Below are positions 45,976 through 56,861 of a stretch of 64,000 nucleotides of DNA, in pieces. A program made the translations under genes and the position numbers. Positions within the stretch are counted from its first letter, which is position 1, and the number at the start of each line of letters is the position of its first letter. The DNA is from Deinococcus sp. HSC-46F16. Its GTDB lineage: Bacteria; Deinococcota; Deinococci; Deinococcales; Deinococcaceae. The stretch lies in assembly GCF_024171495.1 (NCBI RefSeq), contig NZ_JALJZW010000001.1, positions 744,001 to 808,000 of the forward strand, given 5' to 3'. The notes under the pieces were generated by a model. That model ran no database searches. It was given only the letters and a program-made list of their open reading frames with translations, and was not told where the DNA came from.

Positions 45976-46822
45976 ACTCGTTCAGGGCAACCCCGATGAA
46001 TCCCCCCTTTTTCCCCTCCTCCAGCCGGGCGAAGGCCACGTCGGGGTCATGCGGGGTGCAGAGGATGGCCCCGGACTCGAACCACTCGCCGTAGTGGCGC
46101 TTGCGCGTTTCCAGCGTGGTTACCGGATAGAGGTCGTAGCCCATGACATACGGATAGGGCACGTGCGCCAGCGTGGGCACGAGGTCAGCCGTATACACCA
46201 ACGTCTGCCCGCCCGAGCGCAGCACCACCCCCTGCTGCCCGAGGTTGTGCCCCGGCAGCGGCAGCACGCTCAGGCCGGGGCGCAGCTCGTGCTCGCCCTC
46301 CACGACCTCGTACAGCCCGGCGTCCCGCAGCGGCTCGATATACGCCGCGACATAGCTCGCGCGGCTGCGTTCGTGGGTATGGGTGGCGTCGTGAAGTTCC
46401 TGCGCCTGCACCACGTAGCGGGCATTGGGAAAGGTCGGCTCGCCCGCCGGGGTCACGTTGCGCCCGGCGTGGTCGAAGTGGAGGTGGGTGTTGATCACGA
46501 GGCTGATGTCGTCCGGGGTCAGGCCGACCTCCGCGAGGCCCCGGAAGACCGTCTCGTCACGGTCGAGGGCGTACATCCCCTCGAACTTCTCGCCGCCCTG
46601 GTCCCAGAAGCCCGTCTCCACGAGGATGTTCTCCCCGCCCAGGCGAATCAGCAGCGGGTTGATGCGCAGGCGGATGCGGTTCAGGCCGTCGGCGGGCGCG
46701 ACGCGTTCCCACAGCACCTTGGGCACGCTGCCGAACATCGCGCCGCCGTCGAGACGGAACTTCCCGTCGGTGAGGGAATACACGTCGGCCTCGCCGATCC
46801 GGAGGGGCTTGATCCAAGACAT
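45974..46822 (-). CDS. MBL-fold metallo-hydrolase (lactonase-like)
   Basis: 282 residues from ATG 46822 (TACACT seven bases upstream). The metal motif 'NTHLHFDHAG' gives H113, H115, D117 and H118; 'LPLPGHNLGQQGVVL' supplies another His, 'LVYTADLVPTLAHV' the bridging Asp and 'CTPHDPDVAF' the last His. This matches AHL-lactonase-like and related MBL hydrolases. Quorum quenching is one possibility; the substrate cannot be inferred. Confidence 0.87.
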   Translation of the reverse strand: MSWIKPLRIGEADVYSLTDGKFRLDGGAMFGSVPKVLWERVAPADGLNRIRLRINPLLIRLGGENILVETGFWDQGGEKFEGMYALDRDETVFRGLAEVGLTPDDISLVINTHLHFDHAGRNVTPAGEPTFPNARYVVQAQELHDATHTHERSRASYVAAYIEPLRDAGLYEVVEGEHELRPGLSVLPLPGHNLGQQGVVLRSGGQTLVYTADLVPTLAHVPYPYVMGYDLYPVTTLETRKRHYGEWFESGAILCTPHDPDVAFARLEEGKKGGFIGVALNE

Positions 46823-46829
46823 GAGGGGG

Positions 46830-46835
46830 AGTGTA
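46830..46835 (-). promoter_or_regulatory. -10 box (TACACT) of the MBL gene, leaderless type
   Basis: TACACT on the minus strand, seven bases before the ATG. Confidence 0.6.
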
Positions 46836-46925
46836 GCGGGCTGGGGCAGGACCGGTGCGGGCGGAGTGAACGGGACTTCACGCCCGGCCCACCCCCCTCG
46901 CCGGGGCCGGGGCGAAGATGGTTCC

Positions 46926-47435
46926 ATGACCGGACAGGGCCTGAGCATGAAGATGACCGACCTGCAAGACCTCTACACCGAGCAGCTTCAGGACGTGTAC
47001 TCGGCCGAGAACCAGTTGCTGGAGGCGCTGGGGCAGATGGCGCAGGCGGCGAGCAGCCCGGACCTGCGGGAGGGCTTCGAGCTGCACGCCGAGCAGACCC
47101 GCGAGCAGATCGGGCGGCTGGAGCAGATCCTGGGGAGGCTGGGCACGCAGCCTGGCGGCGTGACCTGCAAGGCGATGCAGGGCCTCGTCGCGGAGGCGCG
47201 GGAGATGGTGGAGAAGCAGGCCGACCCCGCCGTGCGCGACGCGGGCCTGATCGCCGCCGCGCAGCGGGCCGAACACTACGAGATCGCCGCCTACGGCACC
47301 CTGCGGACCTACGCCGAGCTGCTCGGCCGCACCGAGGACGCCCCGCTCCTCCAGACCTCCGAGGACGAGGAAAAGGCCACCGACCTGAAGCTCACGGGGC
47401 TGGCCCGGTCGATCAACATGCAGGCGCTGGGGTAG
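46926..47435 (+). CDS. DUF892 (YciE/YciF-like) ferritin-like protein
   Basis: 169 residues, all helical: 'LYTEQLQDVYSAENQLLEAL', 'LREGFELHAEQTREQIGRLE', 'AGLIAAAQRAEHYEIAAYGT' and 'YAELLGRTEDAPLL'. The Glu and His positions (E..H in helix 2, 'AEHYE' in helix 3) match the di-iron four-helix bundle of DUF892. The E. coli relatives YciE/YciF are stress-induced. A second ATG at 46947 is possible. I see no clear TANNNT box here. Confidence 0.9.
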   Translation: MTGQGLSMKMTDLQDLYTEQLQDVYSAENQLLEALGQMAQAASSPDLREGFELHAEQTREQIGRLEQILGRLGTQPGGVTCKAMQGLVAEAREMVEKQADPAVRDAGLIAAAQRAEHYEIAAYGTLRTYAELLGRTEDAPLLQTSEDEEKATDLKLTGLARSINMQALG

Positions 47436-47450
47436 GTCCGGGCCCGTTGC

Positions 47451-47477
47451 CCTGCCCCGGACCACCGCTGGGGCAGG
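47451..47477 (+). terminator. Hairpin after the DUF892 gene
   Basis: CCTGCCCC, 11-base loop, GGGGCAGG, then CTTCTT. Confidence 0.6.
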
Positions 47478-47521
47478 CTTCTTCGGGGGGCTGCCGGGCC
47501 GGTGTTGGGCCGGGCTCCGGA

Positions 47522-49339
47522 TCAGTGGGCGAGGACCGGGGAAGCCCCCACGCCCCGCGCCACCGCCACCCGGTTCCGCCCCCCCGCCTTCGCCGCGTAC
47601 AGCGCTTCGTCCGCGACGCGGGGCAGGGCCTCGGGGGCGGGGGCATGGACCCCCAGGGTGGCGACCCCCAGCGACACGGTGATCTGCCCCAGGGTCATCC
47701 CCGCGTGGCTGAGGCTCCAGCCCGCGACCGTCTCGCGCAGGCGCTCGGCGAGGGCCGCGGCAGCCCCAGTGTCCAGCCCCGGCAGCAGCAGGGTGAACTC
47801 CTCACCGCCGGGCCGGGCGGGGACCGCACCGGGGGGTGCGAGGTCACGCAGGGCGGCTCCCACCCGCACGAGCACGGCGTCCCCCGCCTCGTGTCCGAAG
47901 GTGTCGTTGAAGCGCTTGAAGTGGTCCACGTCGAGCGCGATCAGCGAGAGCGGCTCATCCGTGGCGACCGCATGGGCTCCGGCCGAGGCGAGCGCGTCTT
48001 CGAGCCAGCGGCGGTTGAACAGCCCGGTGAGGGGATCGCGAATGGCCTGCTGGTGCAGCCGCTCCTGAAGGCGCAGCCCCGCAAGGGCGAGGGCCACCTG
48101 CCGCGCCACGGCGGGCAGCGTCTCCCGCAGGTCGGCGGGGAGGGGCTGCCCGTCGACCTCGGGGCGAACCCGCAGGATGCCCAGCGTCTCCCCGTGCGAG
48201 AAAAGCGGGACGCAGACGTATCCACCGCCACCCCCTGGACCGCTGAGACACGCGGGCGCGAAGCCCGAGTCCTGCGGCCAGCGCGTCTCACCCCGGCGCA
48301 GTGCCCAGCAGCCGTCGGGAGCGCCGCCCGAAGCCGTCTCGCCGCCCCAGGTCAGCAGCGGCACGAGCAGGTTGCGCGAGGCGTTGTGGGTGGCGAGCGA
48401 GCCGCGCGTGCCGGGCAGCAGCGTGGGCAGGGCGCGGGCCAGGATCTGCCCGCCTTCCTCCAAGCCCCGCGCCGCTTGCAGCCAGTCGCTGAGGTCACCC
48501 AGCGCCCCCATCCGGGCGTTCTGGGTGGCGAGATCGGCGGCGCGGCCCTGCGCCTCGGCCTGCGCGGCCCCGAGCTGCTCGCTCATGCGGTTGAAGGCCG
48601 CCGAGAGCGAGCGGACCTCCTGCGGTCCCCGGTTGGATAAGCGCACGCCGCCCTCGCCCCGCGCGAGGCGCTCGGCCGCGAGGCTGACCCGGCGGTAGCT
48701 GCGCGAGATCAGGGCCGCCGCAAGCAGGCCGCTCAGAACCGACAGGGCGATCACCGCGATCCCGTACTCCAGCAGGGTGCGCCGCAGGTCCTGCAAGCGG
48801 GCCAGCGCCGCCGCCTCCTGCTCGCGCAGCCGGATGCCCTCGGTGCGGGTAAAGGCGGCGGCCTCGGCCCGCACCGCGTCAATCAGGCGCTTGCCCGTAC
48901 CCCGCGCCACGAGCGCGGCCGCCTCCTGCGCCGAGCGCCCGCGCACCGCGATCTCGGGGCGGCCCACCCGGCTTTGCCAGCGTTCCAGCAAGGTCTCGAT
49001 GCGGCTGATGCGAGCGAGTTGCGCGGGGCGGTCCGGGGTGGCCTGCGCGGCGACGCCCTCGCGCAGGGTGCCCAAGACCTCCGGCAGGGCGGCGGTGGCC
49101 TGCCGGTAGGGGGCCAGGAACGCGGATTGCCCGGTGATGACGTACCCACGCACCCCCGTTTCGAGGTCGAGGGTCAGCCGCAGCGCCGCCTCCATGTGCG
49201 AGAGCTGTTCGCGCGAGTGTGCCGCCTCCGCCGTGGCCTGCGTGCGGGCATCCACCGCCGCCGAGAGCTGCACGCCCGCCACCGCCAGCAGAATCCAGAC
49301 CGGAAGCTGGGGCAACAGGAGCAGGGGGGCCAGACGCAT
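47522..49339 (-). CDS. Membrane diguanylate cyclase (CHASE3-HAMP-GAF-GGDEF)
   Basis: Predicted to make cyclic-di-GMP. 605 residues from ATG 49339 (TACCCT eight bases upstream). Membrane helix about 5-27, a CHASE3-like sensor ('HMEAALRLTLDLETGVRGYV', 'SAFLAPYRQATAALPEVLGT'), second helix about 190-212, HAMP ('AERLARGEGGVRLSNRGPQE'), a GAF-like region (about 285-430), then GGDEF from 'RDPLTGLFNRRWLEDAL'. The active site is 'RPGGEEF', an active-type GGEEF. I see no RxxD inhibitory site before it. No phosphodiesterase or PilZ gene is nearby. Confidence 0.92.
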   Translation of the reverse strand: MRLAPLLLLPQLPVWILLAVAGVQLSAAVDARTQATAEAAHSREQLSHMEAALRLTLDLETGVRGYVITGQSAFLAPYRQATAALPEVLGTLREGVAAQATPDRPAQLARISRIETLLERWQSRVGRPEIAVRGRSAQEAAALVARGTGKRLIDAVRAEAAAFTRTEGIRLREQEAAALARLQDLRRTLLEYGIAVIALSVLSGLLAAALISRSYRRVSLAAERLARGEGGVRLSNRGPQEVRSLSAAFNRMSEQLGAAQAEAQGRAADLATQNARMGALGDLSDWLQAARGLEEGGQILARALPTLLPGTRGSLATHNASRNLLVPLLTWGGETASGGAPDGCWALRRGETRWPQDSGFAPACLSGPGGGGGYVCVPLFSHGETLGILRVRPEVDGQPLPADLRETLPAVARQVALALAGLRLQERLHQQAIRDPLTGLFNRRWLEDALASAGAHAVATDEPLSLIALDVDHFKRFNDTFGHEAGDAVLVRVGAALRDLAPPGAVPARPGGEEFTLLLPGLDTGAAAALAERLRETVAGWSLSHAGMTLGQITVSLGVATLGVHAPAPEALPRVADEALYAAKAGGRNRVAVARGVGASPVLAH

Positions 49340-49401
49340 CGCTCCCCAGGGTAAGGGCGGCCTCTTGCCGCTGTCTGACAAAAAGTCGACATGGATGCCG
49401 A

Positions 49402-49445
49402 AAAAAAGCGGCTCCGTCCCCTCAACTTGGAGGAGGGAGCCGCCA
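49402..49445 (-). terminator. Intrinsic terminator of trpBA
   Basis: On the minus strand GGCGGCTCC, a loop, GGAGCCGC, then TTTTTTT, 13 bases past the trpA stop. Confidence 0.9.
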
Positions 49446-49457
49446 GGAACGGGGTGA

Positions 49458-50254
49458 TTACCGCCCGCACCCCGCCGCGATCTCGGCCACGAGCGCCCCC
49501 ACGTCCTGCCCGTCCCGCACGGCATTTATAAAGGCGCTCCCCACGACCACCCCGTCCGCGACCGAGGCGACCTGCCGGGCGGTCGCCGCGTCCTTCACGC
49601 CGAAGCCCACGGCCACCGGTACCCGCGCGTGCTGCCGGGCCAGGGCCAGCATCGCGGGGACCTCGGCCAGCGCCGACCCCTCCCGCGTCCCGGTGACCCC
49701 GGTCACGGACACCGCGTACAGGAAGCCCGTGCACGCCTCCGCCACGAGCTTCACCCGCTCGGGCGTGCTCGTGGGTGCGATCAGGAAGGTGACGGCCAGC
49801 CCGTGTTCGGCGGCGAGGTCGGCAATTTCGAGGTCCTGGTCGGGCGGGAGGTCGGGGAGAATCAGGCCGTCCACCCCCGCTTCCCGCGCGAGCCGCATGA
49901 ACTCGCGCGGGCCGACGGCGTAGATGGGGTTCACGTAGGTCATCACGACGATGGGCGCATCGTGCCGCGCCCGCAACTCGCGGATCAGTCCCAGCGTGCG
50001 CCGGGTGCTCGTGCCACCCGCCAGCGCCTGCTCGGACGCCCGCTGGATGGTGGGACCGTCGCCGAGGGGGTCGGAGTAGGGAATCCCGACTTCGAGGATG
50101 TCCGCATGCGCGAGCAGGGCCTCGGCCACCGCCGGGAACTCGGCGGCGCTGGGAAACCCGCCCGTCATGAAGGGGATGAAGGCGGCGCGGTTCTCTGCAC
50201 TCGCGCGGGCGAAGGCGGCGTGGAGGCGCTCGGCGCCCCTCGTCAGCGTGGCGG

Positions 50255-50258
<4 letters not shown>
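49458..50258 (-). CDS. trpA: Tryptophan synthase alpha chain
   Basis: Splits indole-3-glycerol phosphate to indole and glyceraldehyde-3-phosphate and channels indole to TrpB. 266-residue TIM barrel with the catalytic Glu in '[18 protein letters not shown]' (about residues 51-68), whose second Asp is the other catalytic residue, and the phosphate-binding '[11 protein letters not shown]'. Its ATG overlaps the trpB stop (ATGA). The other trp genes are not in the window. Confidence 0.97.
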
Positions 50259-51532
<1,274 letters not shown>

Positions 51533-51589
51533 GATGCTCAGGGTAGACCGCCCGGCCCGGCAGCAGGCGGGGAAACTTAGACAGGTTGT

Positions 51590-52507
<918 letters not shown>

Positions 52508-52591
52508 GGGGAGAGGGTAGAGCATGCTGGGGTCGGGCCAGAGAAGGGGGGAGCAGACCCGCCGCTCCCCCTCTTCCCCAACTCCGGACGC

Positions 52592-53293
52592 TCAGGACCC
52601 CGTGACCTGCTGCACCACTTCTTCGGGGGTGCGCCACACGCGTTCGGCGTCGGCCACCGCCGCAAGGCGGCCCCCCGCGCTCGCGCCGCCCAGGCTGGCC
52701 CGGACGTTGACGCCGAGTTCCAGGGCATTCCAGCCAGGCTGCGCGTTCACGTCGACTGTGACGGGCACGGCGGCCTGCACCCCGGCGAAGTCCTTGACAA
52801 TCGGCCCGCAGTCCACCGTGCCGCTCAGGCGGGTCGGCCGGTTGACGTACAGGTAGACGCGGCCCGAGAAGACCCCCGACACGAAGCCGGTGCGCTCGGC
52901 CTGCGCCGCAAAGACGGTCGCGGCCTGCGAGCGCTGCGGGGTCAGGCCCAGGAAGGCGTAGCTGCCCGCCCCCGTGTCGCTGCTCAGGACACTGCCTGTG
53001 CAGCCCAGCGCCGAGAGGGCCTCGGTGGGCGAGCGCAGCAGGGGCGTCAGGGCCGCCGCTCCCGGCAAGGGCAGGGTAAAGCGGCCGTCAGGGGCCACCT
53101 CCGCCTGCGCGAGCACCTGTCCGCCCGGCCCGGTCAGCGCGACGCTGCCCGTCCCCGACCAGCGCGAGATGTCCCCCGGAATCTGGGTGACGGGCCGGGC
53201 CGGAGCGCTGGGCGTGACCCCCGTGGAAACAGTCCGGGGAGCGCAGCCCGCAAGCAGCAGGGCGCCCGCCATCAAGGCGGCCGTGCGCTTCAC
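52592..53293 (-). CDS. Lipoprotein, paralogue of its upstream neighbour
   Basis: 233 residues with lipobox LAGC (Cys17). Predicted beta-rich. It shares a pattern with the next gene: a 'G.V.L..GG/..L..A.V...G.F.LPLP' opening, a central Cys, 'GWNALELGVN' versus 'GWIKLQISAT', 'GGASAGG' near the C-terminus and a final 'W.T..EV.Q' helix. Its start overlaps the neighbour's stop. Function is unknown. Confidence 0.78.
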   Translation of the reverse strand: MKRTAALMAGALLLAGCAPRTVSTGVTPSAPARPVTQIPGDISRWSGTGSVALTGPGGQVLAQAEVAPDGRFTLPLPGAAALTPLLRSPTEALSALGCTGSVLSSDTGAGSYAFLGLTPQRSQAATVFAAQAERTGFVSGVFSGRVYLYVNRPTRLSGTVDCGPIVKDFAGVQAAVPVTVDVNAQPGWNALELGVNVRASLGGASAGGRLAAVADAERVWRTPEEVVQQVTGS

Positions 53294-53976
53294 TGGAGGG
53301 CCTGCCCGACTTCGTCGAGGGTGAGCCAGGTGTTGAGGTCGGTCAGCGTGCGGCTGACCTTGCCGCCAGCGCTGGCGCCACCAAAACCGTAGCTGCCCGT
53401 TGCGCTTATTTGCAGCTTGATCCAGCCAGGCACAGTCTTAACGTTGACATTAATAGGCGCCGTCAGACCAGCAACTCTGCAATTGATTCTGCCCGTGACT
53501 GTGACCACGCGATCCGTATACAACCACGCGCGGGCATCAAAGGAGGCGGATAGAGGCCCACTCCTTGTGAGGCTTGCCGCCGCCACCTCCCGTACCCCGG
53601 CCCCGCCCCCCTCGGCCCGCAGGGTGAAAAAGAGCAGACCGCGTGCCGCCGGGTCACTCACCGTCAGCCCGGCAGACGTGCAGTTCAGGTCGGACAGACC
53701 CTGTTCCAGCGTTTCGGGGATGGGGCGGGTCTGGGCCTCGACCAGCGGCCCGGTCGGCAGCGTCAGGGCGAAGGTGCCGGTGCTGCTGACCGGCGCGGTG
53801 GCCAGGGGCAGCAGGCCGGGTTGCAGGGTCACGGTGCCCGCCGCCCCGCTCTGCCAGGTCTGGATGCGGCCGGAGACGGTGGTTTCGGGGGGGGCATTGT
53901 CCGGCACGCGTTCGGGACCACCGCCGCAGGAAGCCAGGATCAGGGAAAGGGCCGTCAGCGCACCGAGTTTTCTCAT
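53290..53976 (-). CDS. Lipoprotein, first of a tandem paralogous pair
   Basis: 228 residues from ATG 53976 (TAGGCT seven bases upstream); lipobox LASC (Cys17). Beta-rich with two conserved Cys ('DLNCTSAGL', 'GRINCRVAGL'), 'VNVKTVPGWIKLQISATGSY' and 'GFGGASAGGKV'. About 120 bases in its 3' half (53401-53520) are only about half G+C, against ~70% around, which may mark a recombined or recently acquired segment. It is coupled to the downstream paralogue. Function is unknown. Confidence 0.78.
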   Translation of the reverse strand: MRKLGALTALSLILASCGGGPERVPDNAPPETTVSGRIQTWQSGAAGTVTLQPGLLPLATAPVSSTGTFALTLPTGPLVEAQTRPIPETLEQGLSDLNCTSAGLTVSDPAARGLLFFTLRAEGGGAGVREVAAASLTRSGPLSASFDARAWLYTDRVVTVTGRINCRVAGLTAPINVNVKTVPGWIKLQISATGSYGFGGASAGGKVSRTLTDLNTWLTLDEVGQALQ

Positions 53977-54097
53977 GCCCGCCAGCCTAGTGCATCCCGG
54001 CTGACGGGGAGATGGGAAAACCGCGCCGCGTCTCATCTCCCCCAGCCTTGCCCAGCGGCCCCTGGCCCAGTTCAGGCACGCGCCGCACGGAGCCGCT

Positions 54098-55108
54098 TCA
54101 CTCGGCCGGGACGGCCACCACCGTGCGCCCGCGCACCTGCCCTGCCAGAATCTGCTCGGCCAGGGCGGGCACGTCCGAAAGGGGCCGCACCTGCGTCACG
54201 TCCGCGAGCCGCCCGGCGGGCAGGTCACGGGCCAGCCGCTCCCAGGCCGCGCGGCGCCTCGGCGTGGGGCAGGTCACCGAGTCGATGCCCAAGAGAGCCA
54301 CCCCGCGCAGGATGAAGGGAAAGACGGTCGTGGACAGGCCGCTGCCCCCCGCCAGTCCGCAGGCCGCGACCGCCCCGTGGGTGCGTGTGCTGGCGATCGC
54401 TCCCGCGAGCGTGTCGCCGCCCACCGAGTCCACGACCCCGGCCCAGCGCTCCTTTTCGAGGGGGCGCTTCAGCGCAGCCACCTCGTCCCGGCCGATCACG
54501 TTCGCCGCGCCCAGGGAGCGCAGGTAGCCCTCCTCCTGCGCCCGACCAGTGCTGGCGGTCACCGTGAAGCCCGCTGCCGCGAGCAGCGCGACCGCCGTGC
54601 TGCCCACCCCGCCCGCCGCGCCCGTGACGAGCACTTCTCCCCCGCCTGGGGTCACGCCGTGCTCCTCCAGCGCCATCACCGAAAGCATCGCCGTGAAGCC
54701 CGCCGTGCCCACACTCATGGCCCAGTGGGCGTCCGTGCCGGGGGGCAGCGGCACCAGCCACTCCGAGCGGACGCGGGCGTACTCGGCATAGCCGCCGTCC
54801 TGCCGCTCCCCGATGCCCCAGCCGGTCAGCAGCACGCCCTGACCGGGGGCGTAGGTGCCCGTCTCGTCCGAGACGACCTCGCCCGCCAGGTCGATGCCGG
54901 GGGTCATGGGGTAGGACTTCAGGACGCCGGGGCGGCCAGCCACCGCCAGCCCGTCTTTGTAGTTGAGGCTGGAGTGGGTCACCCGGACCACCGTATCGCC
55001 GGGGGGCAGGTCGGCGGGGGTCAGGGTCCGGAACTCGGCGCGGACGCCCGCGTCGTCTTTGACGGCCCGCAGGGCACGGAAGGTCTCGGGGAGGGTGAGC
55101 TGGGACAT
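54098..55108 (-). CDS. AcuI/YhdH-type acrylyl-CoA reductase-like oxidoreductase
   Basis: MDR-superfamily NADPH-dependent reductase, 336 residues from ATG 55108. 'HSSLNYKDGLAVAGRPGVLK' and 'PGIDLAGEVVSDETGTYAPG' mark the AcuI/YhdH family. The NADPH fold has 'VLVTGAAGGVGSTAVALLAA', followed by 'ASTGRAQEEGYLRSLGAANV' and the C-terminal 'LRGVALLGIDSVTCPTPRRR'. The family reduces acryloyl-CoA or related enoyl compounds. Unlike most neighbours it has a leader: TACCCT lies at 55136-55141 and a GAGGTG Shine-Dalgarno near 55120. Confidence 0.9.
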   Translation of the reverse strand: MSQLTLPETFRALRAVKDDAGVRAEFRTLTPADLPPGDTVVRVTHSSLNYKDGLAVAGRPGVLKSYPMTPGIDLAGEVVSDETGTYAPGQGVLLTGWGIGERQDGGYAEYARVRSEWLVPLPPGTDAHWAMSVGTAGFTAMLSVMALEEHGVTPGGGEVLVTGAAGGVGSTAVALLAAAGFTVTASTGRAQEEGYLRSLGAANVIGRDEVAALKRPLEKERWAGVVDSVGGDTLAGAIASTRTHGAVAACGLAGGSGLSTTVFPFILRGVALLGIDSVTCPTPRRRAAWERLARDLPAGRLADVTQVRPLSDVPALAEQILAGQVRGRTVVAVPAE

Positions 55109-55160
55109 GAAAGGCACCTCGGGAGTTGAAGTGCCCCAGGGTAACGCGGCGGCGGACGCC

Positions 55161-55607
55161 TCAGCGCACGTCCTCGAACTCGGTCACGGCCAGCGAGAGC
55201 GCGTCGGTCGTGGTGGCCTGATACCCCGCCCACACCCGCCACAACTCGGCCAGCGCCCGCCGAGCGGCCTCCAGCGCGGCCTGCACGCCCGGCGTGGGCT
55301 CGTCCCCGGAGGCGGCGAGGGCCACCGTGAGGTGCAGCTTGGCCCCCAGGTAGCGGGTCTGCTCGCCGCGCGTGCCGTCATAGACGTACACCACGTCGTC
55401 CCAGCCGGGCGCGAAGGTTTCCCAGATCAGCCGGGTCACCGCCGCGTGGCTCCCCAGGCAGAGGGTCGCGGCGGGCAAGCCGCCGGGGGCCGTCAGGCCG
55501 CGTTCCTCGCAGTGGGCCGCTGCCAGACCGCTCACGTCGCGGTCCACGCTCGGCAGAAAGCGGGACAGGATGTCGGCGCGGGCCGCGTCGCGGGGGGATT
55601 GGGGCAT
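55161..55607 (-). CDS. Conserved hypothetical protein, 148 aa
   Basis: No family recognised. Predicted alpha+beta, with 'HAAVTRLIWETFAPGWDDVV', 'YVYDGTRGEQTRYLGAKLHL' and a C-terminal helix pair. TATAGT nine bases before the ATG is one of the clearest promoters in the window and makes the gene convincing. It is divergent from the acyl-CoA dehydrogenase gene. Confidence 0.7.
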   Translation of the reverse strand: MPQSPRDAARADILSRFLPSVDRDVSGLAAAHCEERGLTAPGGLPAATLCLGSHAAVTRLIWETFAPGWDDVVYVYDGTRGEQTRYLGAKLHLTVALAASGDEPTPGVQAALEAARRALAELWRVWAGYQATTTDALSLAVTEFEDVR

Positions 55608-55616
55608 AGTTCACCC

Positions 55617-55622
55617 ACTATA
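55617..55622 (-). promoter_or_regulatory. -10 box (TATAGT) of the 148-aa protein gene
   Basis: TATAGT on the minus strand, inside an A/T-rich patch, nine bases before the ATG. Confidence 0.65.
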
Positions 55623-55686
55623 TTCTGTTTTGCACGAACTGACGAGGGGGGCATCTGGGCAACGGCGATGCCCTACCCTGCGGGCC

Positions 55687-56832
55687 ATGTGGCCCACCTC
55701 TGTCCTGCCCGCCGACCTCGAAGCCGTCACCGCGAGGGCGGAGGCGGCCATCCGTGCTCACACAGGCGCCTGCGAGGCGGCCGGGGACGTGACCCCGGAG
55801 GCGGGGGCGGCGCTGCGGGCGAGCGGGTACACCCGGCTGACCCTGCCGCGAGAGGCCGGGGGGCTGGGCGCCACCCTGGAGGAGTACGCCGAGGCCCAGC
55901 GGCGACTGGGGCAGGCGGGGGCGGCGCTCGCGCTGGTGCTGGCAATGCACACGCATGTGGTAGGAGCGGCGTTTCAGGGCCGGACGCTGCCTGGGCCAAT
56001 GCTGGCGGCGCTGGCGGGGGCGAGCGTGGAGGGGCGGCTGGTAAACGCGCTGGCGAGTGAGCCGGAACTCGGCAGCCCCTCGCGCGGGGGCCTGCCGCGC
56101 ACGGCGGCGGTGCCGGACGGGGACGGCTGGCGGGTCACCGGCCGCAAGACCTGGGCCACCGGAGCGCGGGAGCTGGGGCTGGCGGTCGTCAGCGCGGCCA
56201 CCCCCGCCGGGGAGGTCGCCCGGCTGCTGGTGCCGCTGGACGCCCCCGGCGTGGCGGTGGAACCGACCTGGGTGGGAGCGCTCGCCCTGCGCGGAAGCGG
56301 CAGCCATGACGTGACCTTTGGCGGGGTCTGGGTCCCCGCCGAACACGTCGCCCCACCGACCCCGGCCCACCCCGCGAGCAGCGCGTGGTTCTGGACGGCC
56401 CTCGCGGCGACGTACCTGGGGGTCGGCTTCGCGGCGCTGGAGACGCTGACGGCTTACGCGCGGGAGCGGGTGCCCACCGCGCTGGGCGCCCCCATCGCCA
56501 CTCTGCCGCGCGTGCAGGAAGCGGTGGGCCGGATGGCGGCGGAGCTGACAGCCTCCCGCGCCCTGCTGGCATCGGCGGCGCGGGCCTGGGACACCGCGCC
56601 GGGGCCGGGGGCGGTGCCGCTGCTGGGCGCGGCGAAGGTCCACGCGACGAATGCGGCCGTCGCTACCACCGACCTCGCCGTGCGGACGGCGGGCGGGGCG
56701 GCGCTGCTGCCCGCGCTGGGGCTCGAGCGCCTGCTGCGCGACGCGCGGGCCGGGCTGACCCACCCCCCCGCCGACGAGGTGGGCTACGGCGGACTGGGGG
56801 CCGCGCGGCTGGGCGTCGAAGCGCGGCGGTAG
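55687..56832 (+). CDS. Acyl-CoA dehydrogenase family protein
   Basis: 381 residues in the flavin-dependent acyl-CoA dehydrogenase layout: an N-terminal helical domain, 'TLPREAGGLGATLEEYAEAQ', the beta domain 'GWRVTGRKTWATGARELGLA' and 'GSHDVTFGGVWVPAEHV', then the C-terminal helical bundle 'VGRMAAELTASRALLASAAR'. The catalytic Glu position is not obvious in 'ADEVGYGGLGAARLG', so this may be a monooxygenase-like or non-canonical member. TACCCT lies seven bases before the ATG. Confidence 0.85.
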   Translation: MWPTSVLPADLEAVTARAEAAIRAHTGACEAAGDVTPEAGAALRASGYTRLTLPREAGGLGATLEEYAEAQRRLGQAGAALALVLAMHTHVVGAAFQGRTLPGPMLAALAGASVEGRLVNALASEPELGSPSRGGLPRTAAVPDGDGWRVTGRKTWATGARELGLAVVSAATPAGEVARLLVPLDAPGVAVEPTWVGALALRGSGSHDVTFGGVWVPAEHVAPPTPAHPASSAWFWTALAATYLGVGFAALETLTAYARERVPTALGAPIATLPRVQEAVGRMAAELTASRALLASAARAWDTAPGPGAVPLLGAAKVHATNAAVATTDLAVRTAGGAALLPALGLERLLRDARAGLTHPPADEVGYGGLGAARLGVEARR

Positions 56833-56861
56833 GGATACCTGCTCGCCTATCCTGAACCTCC

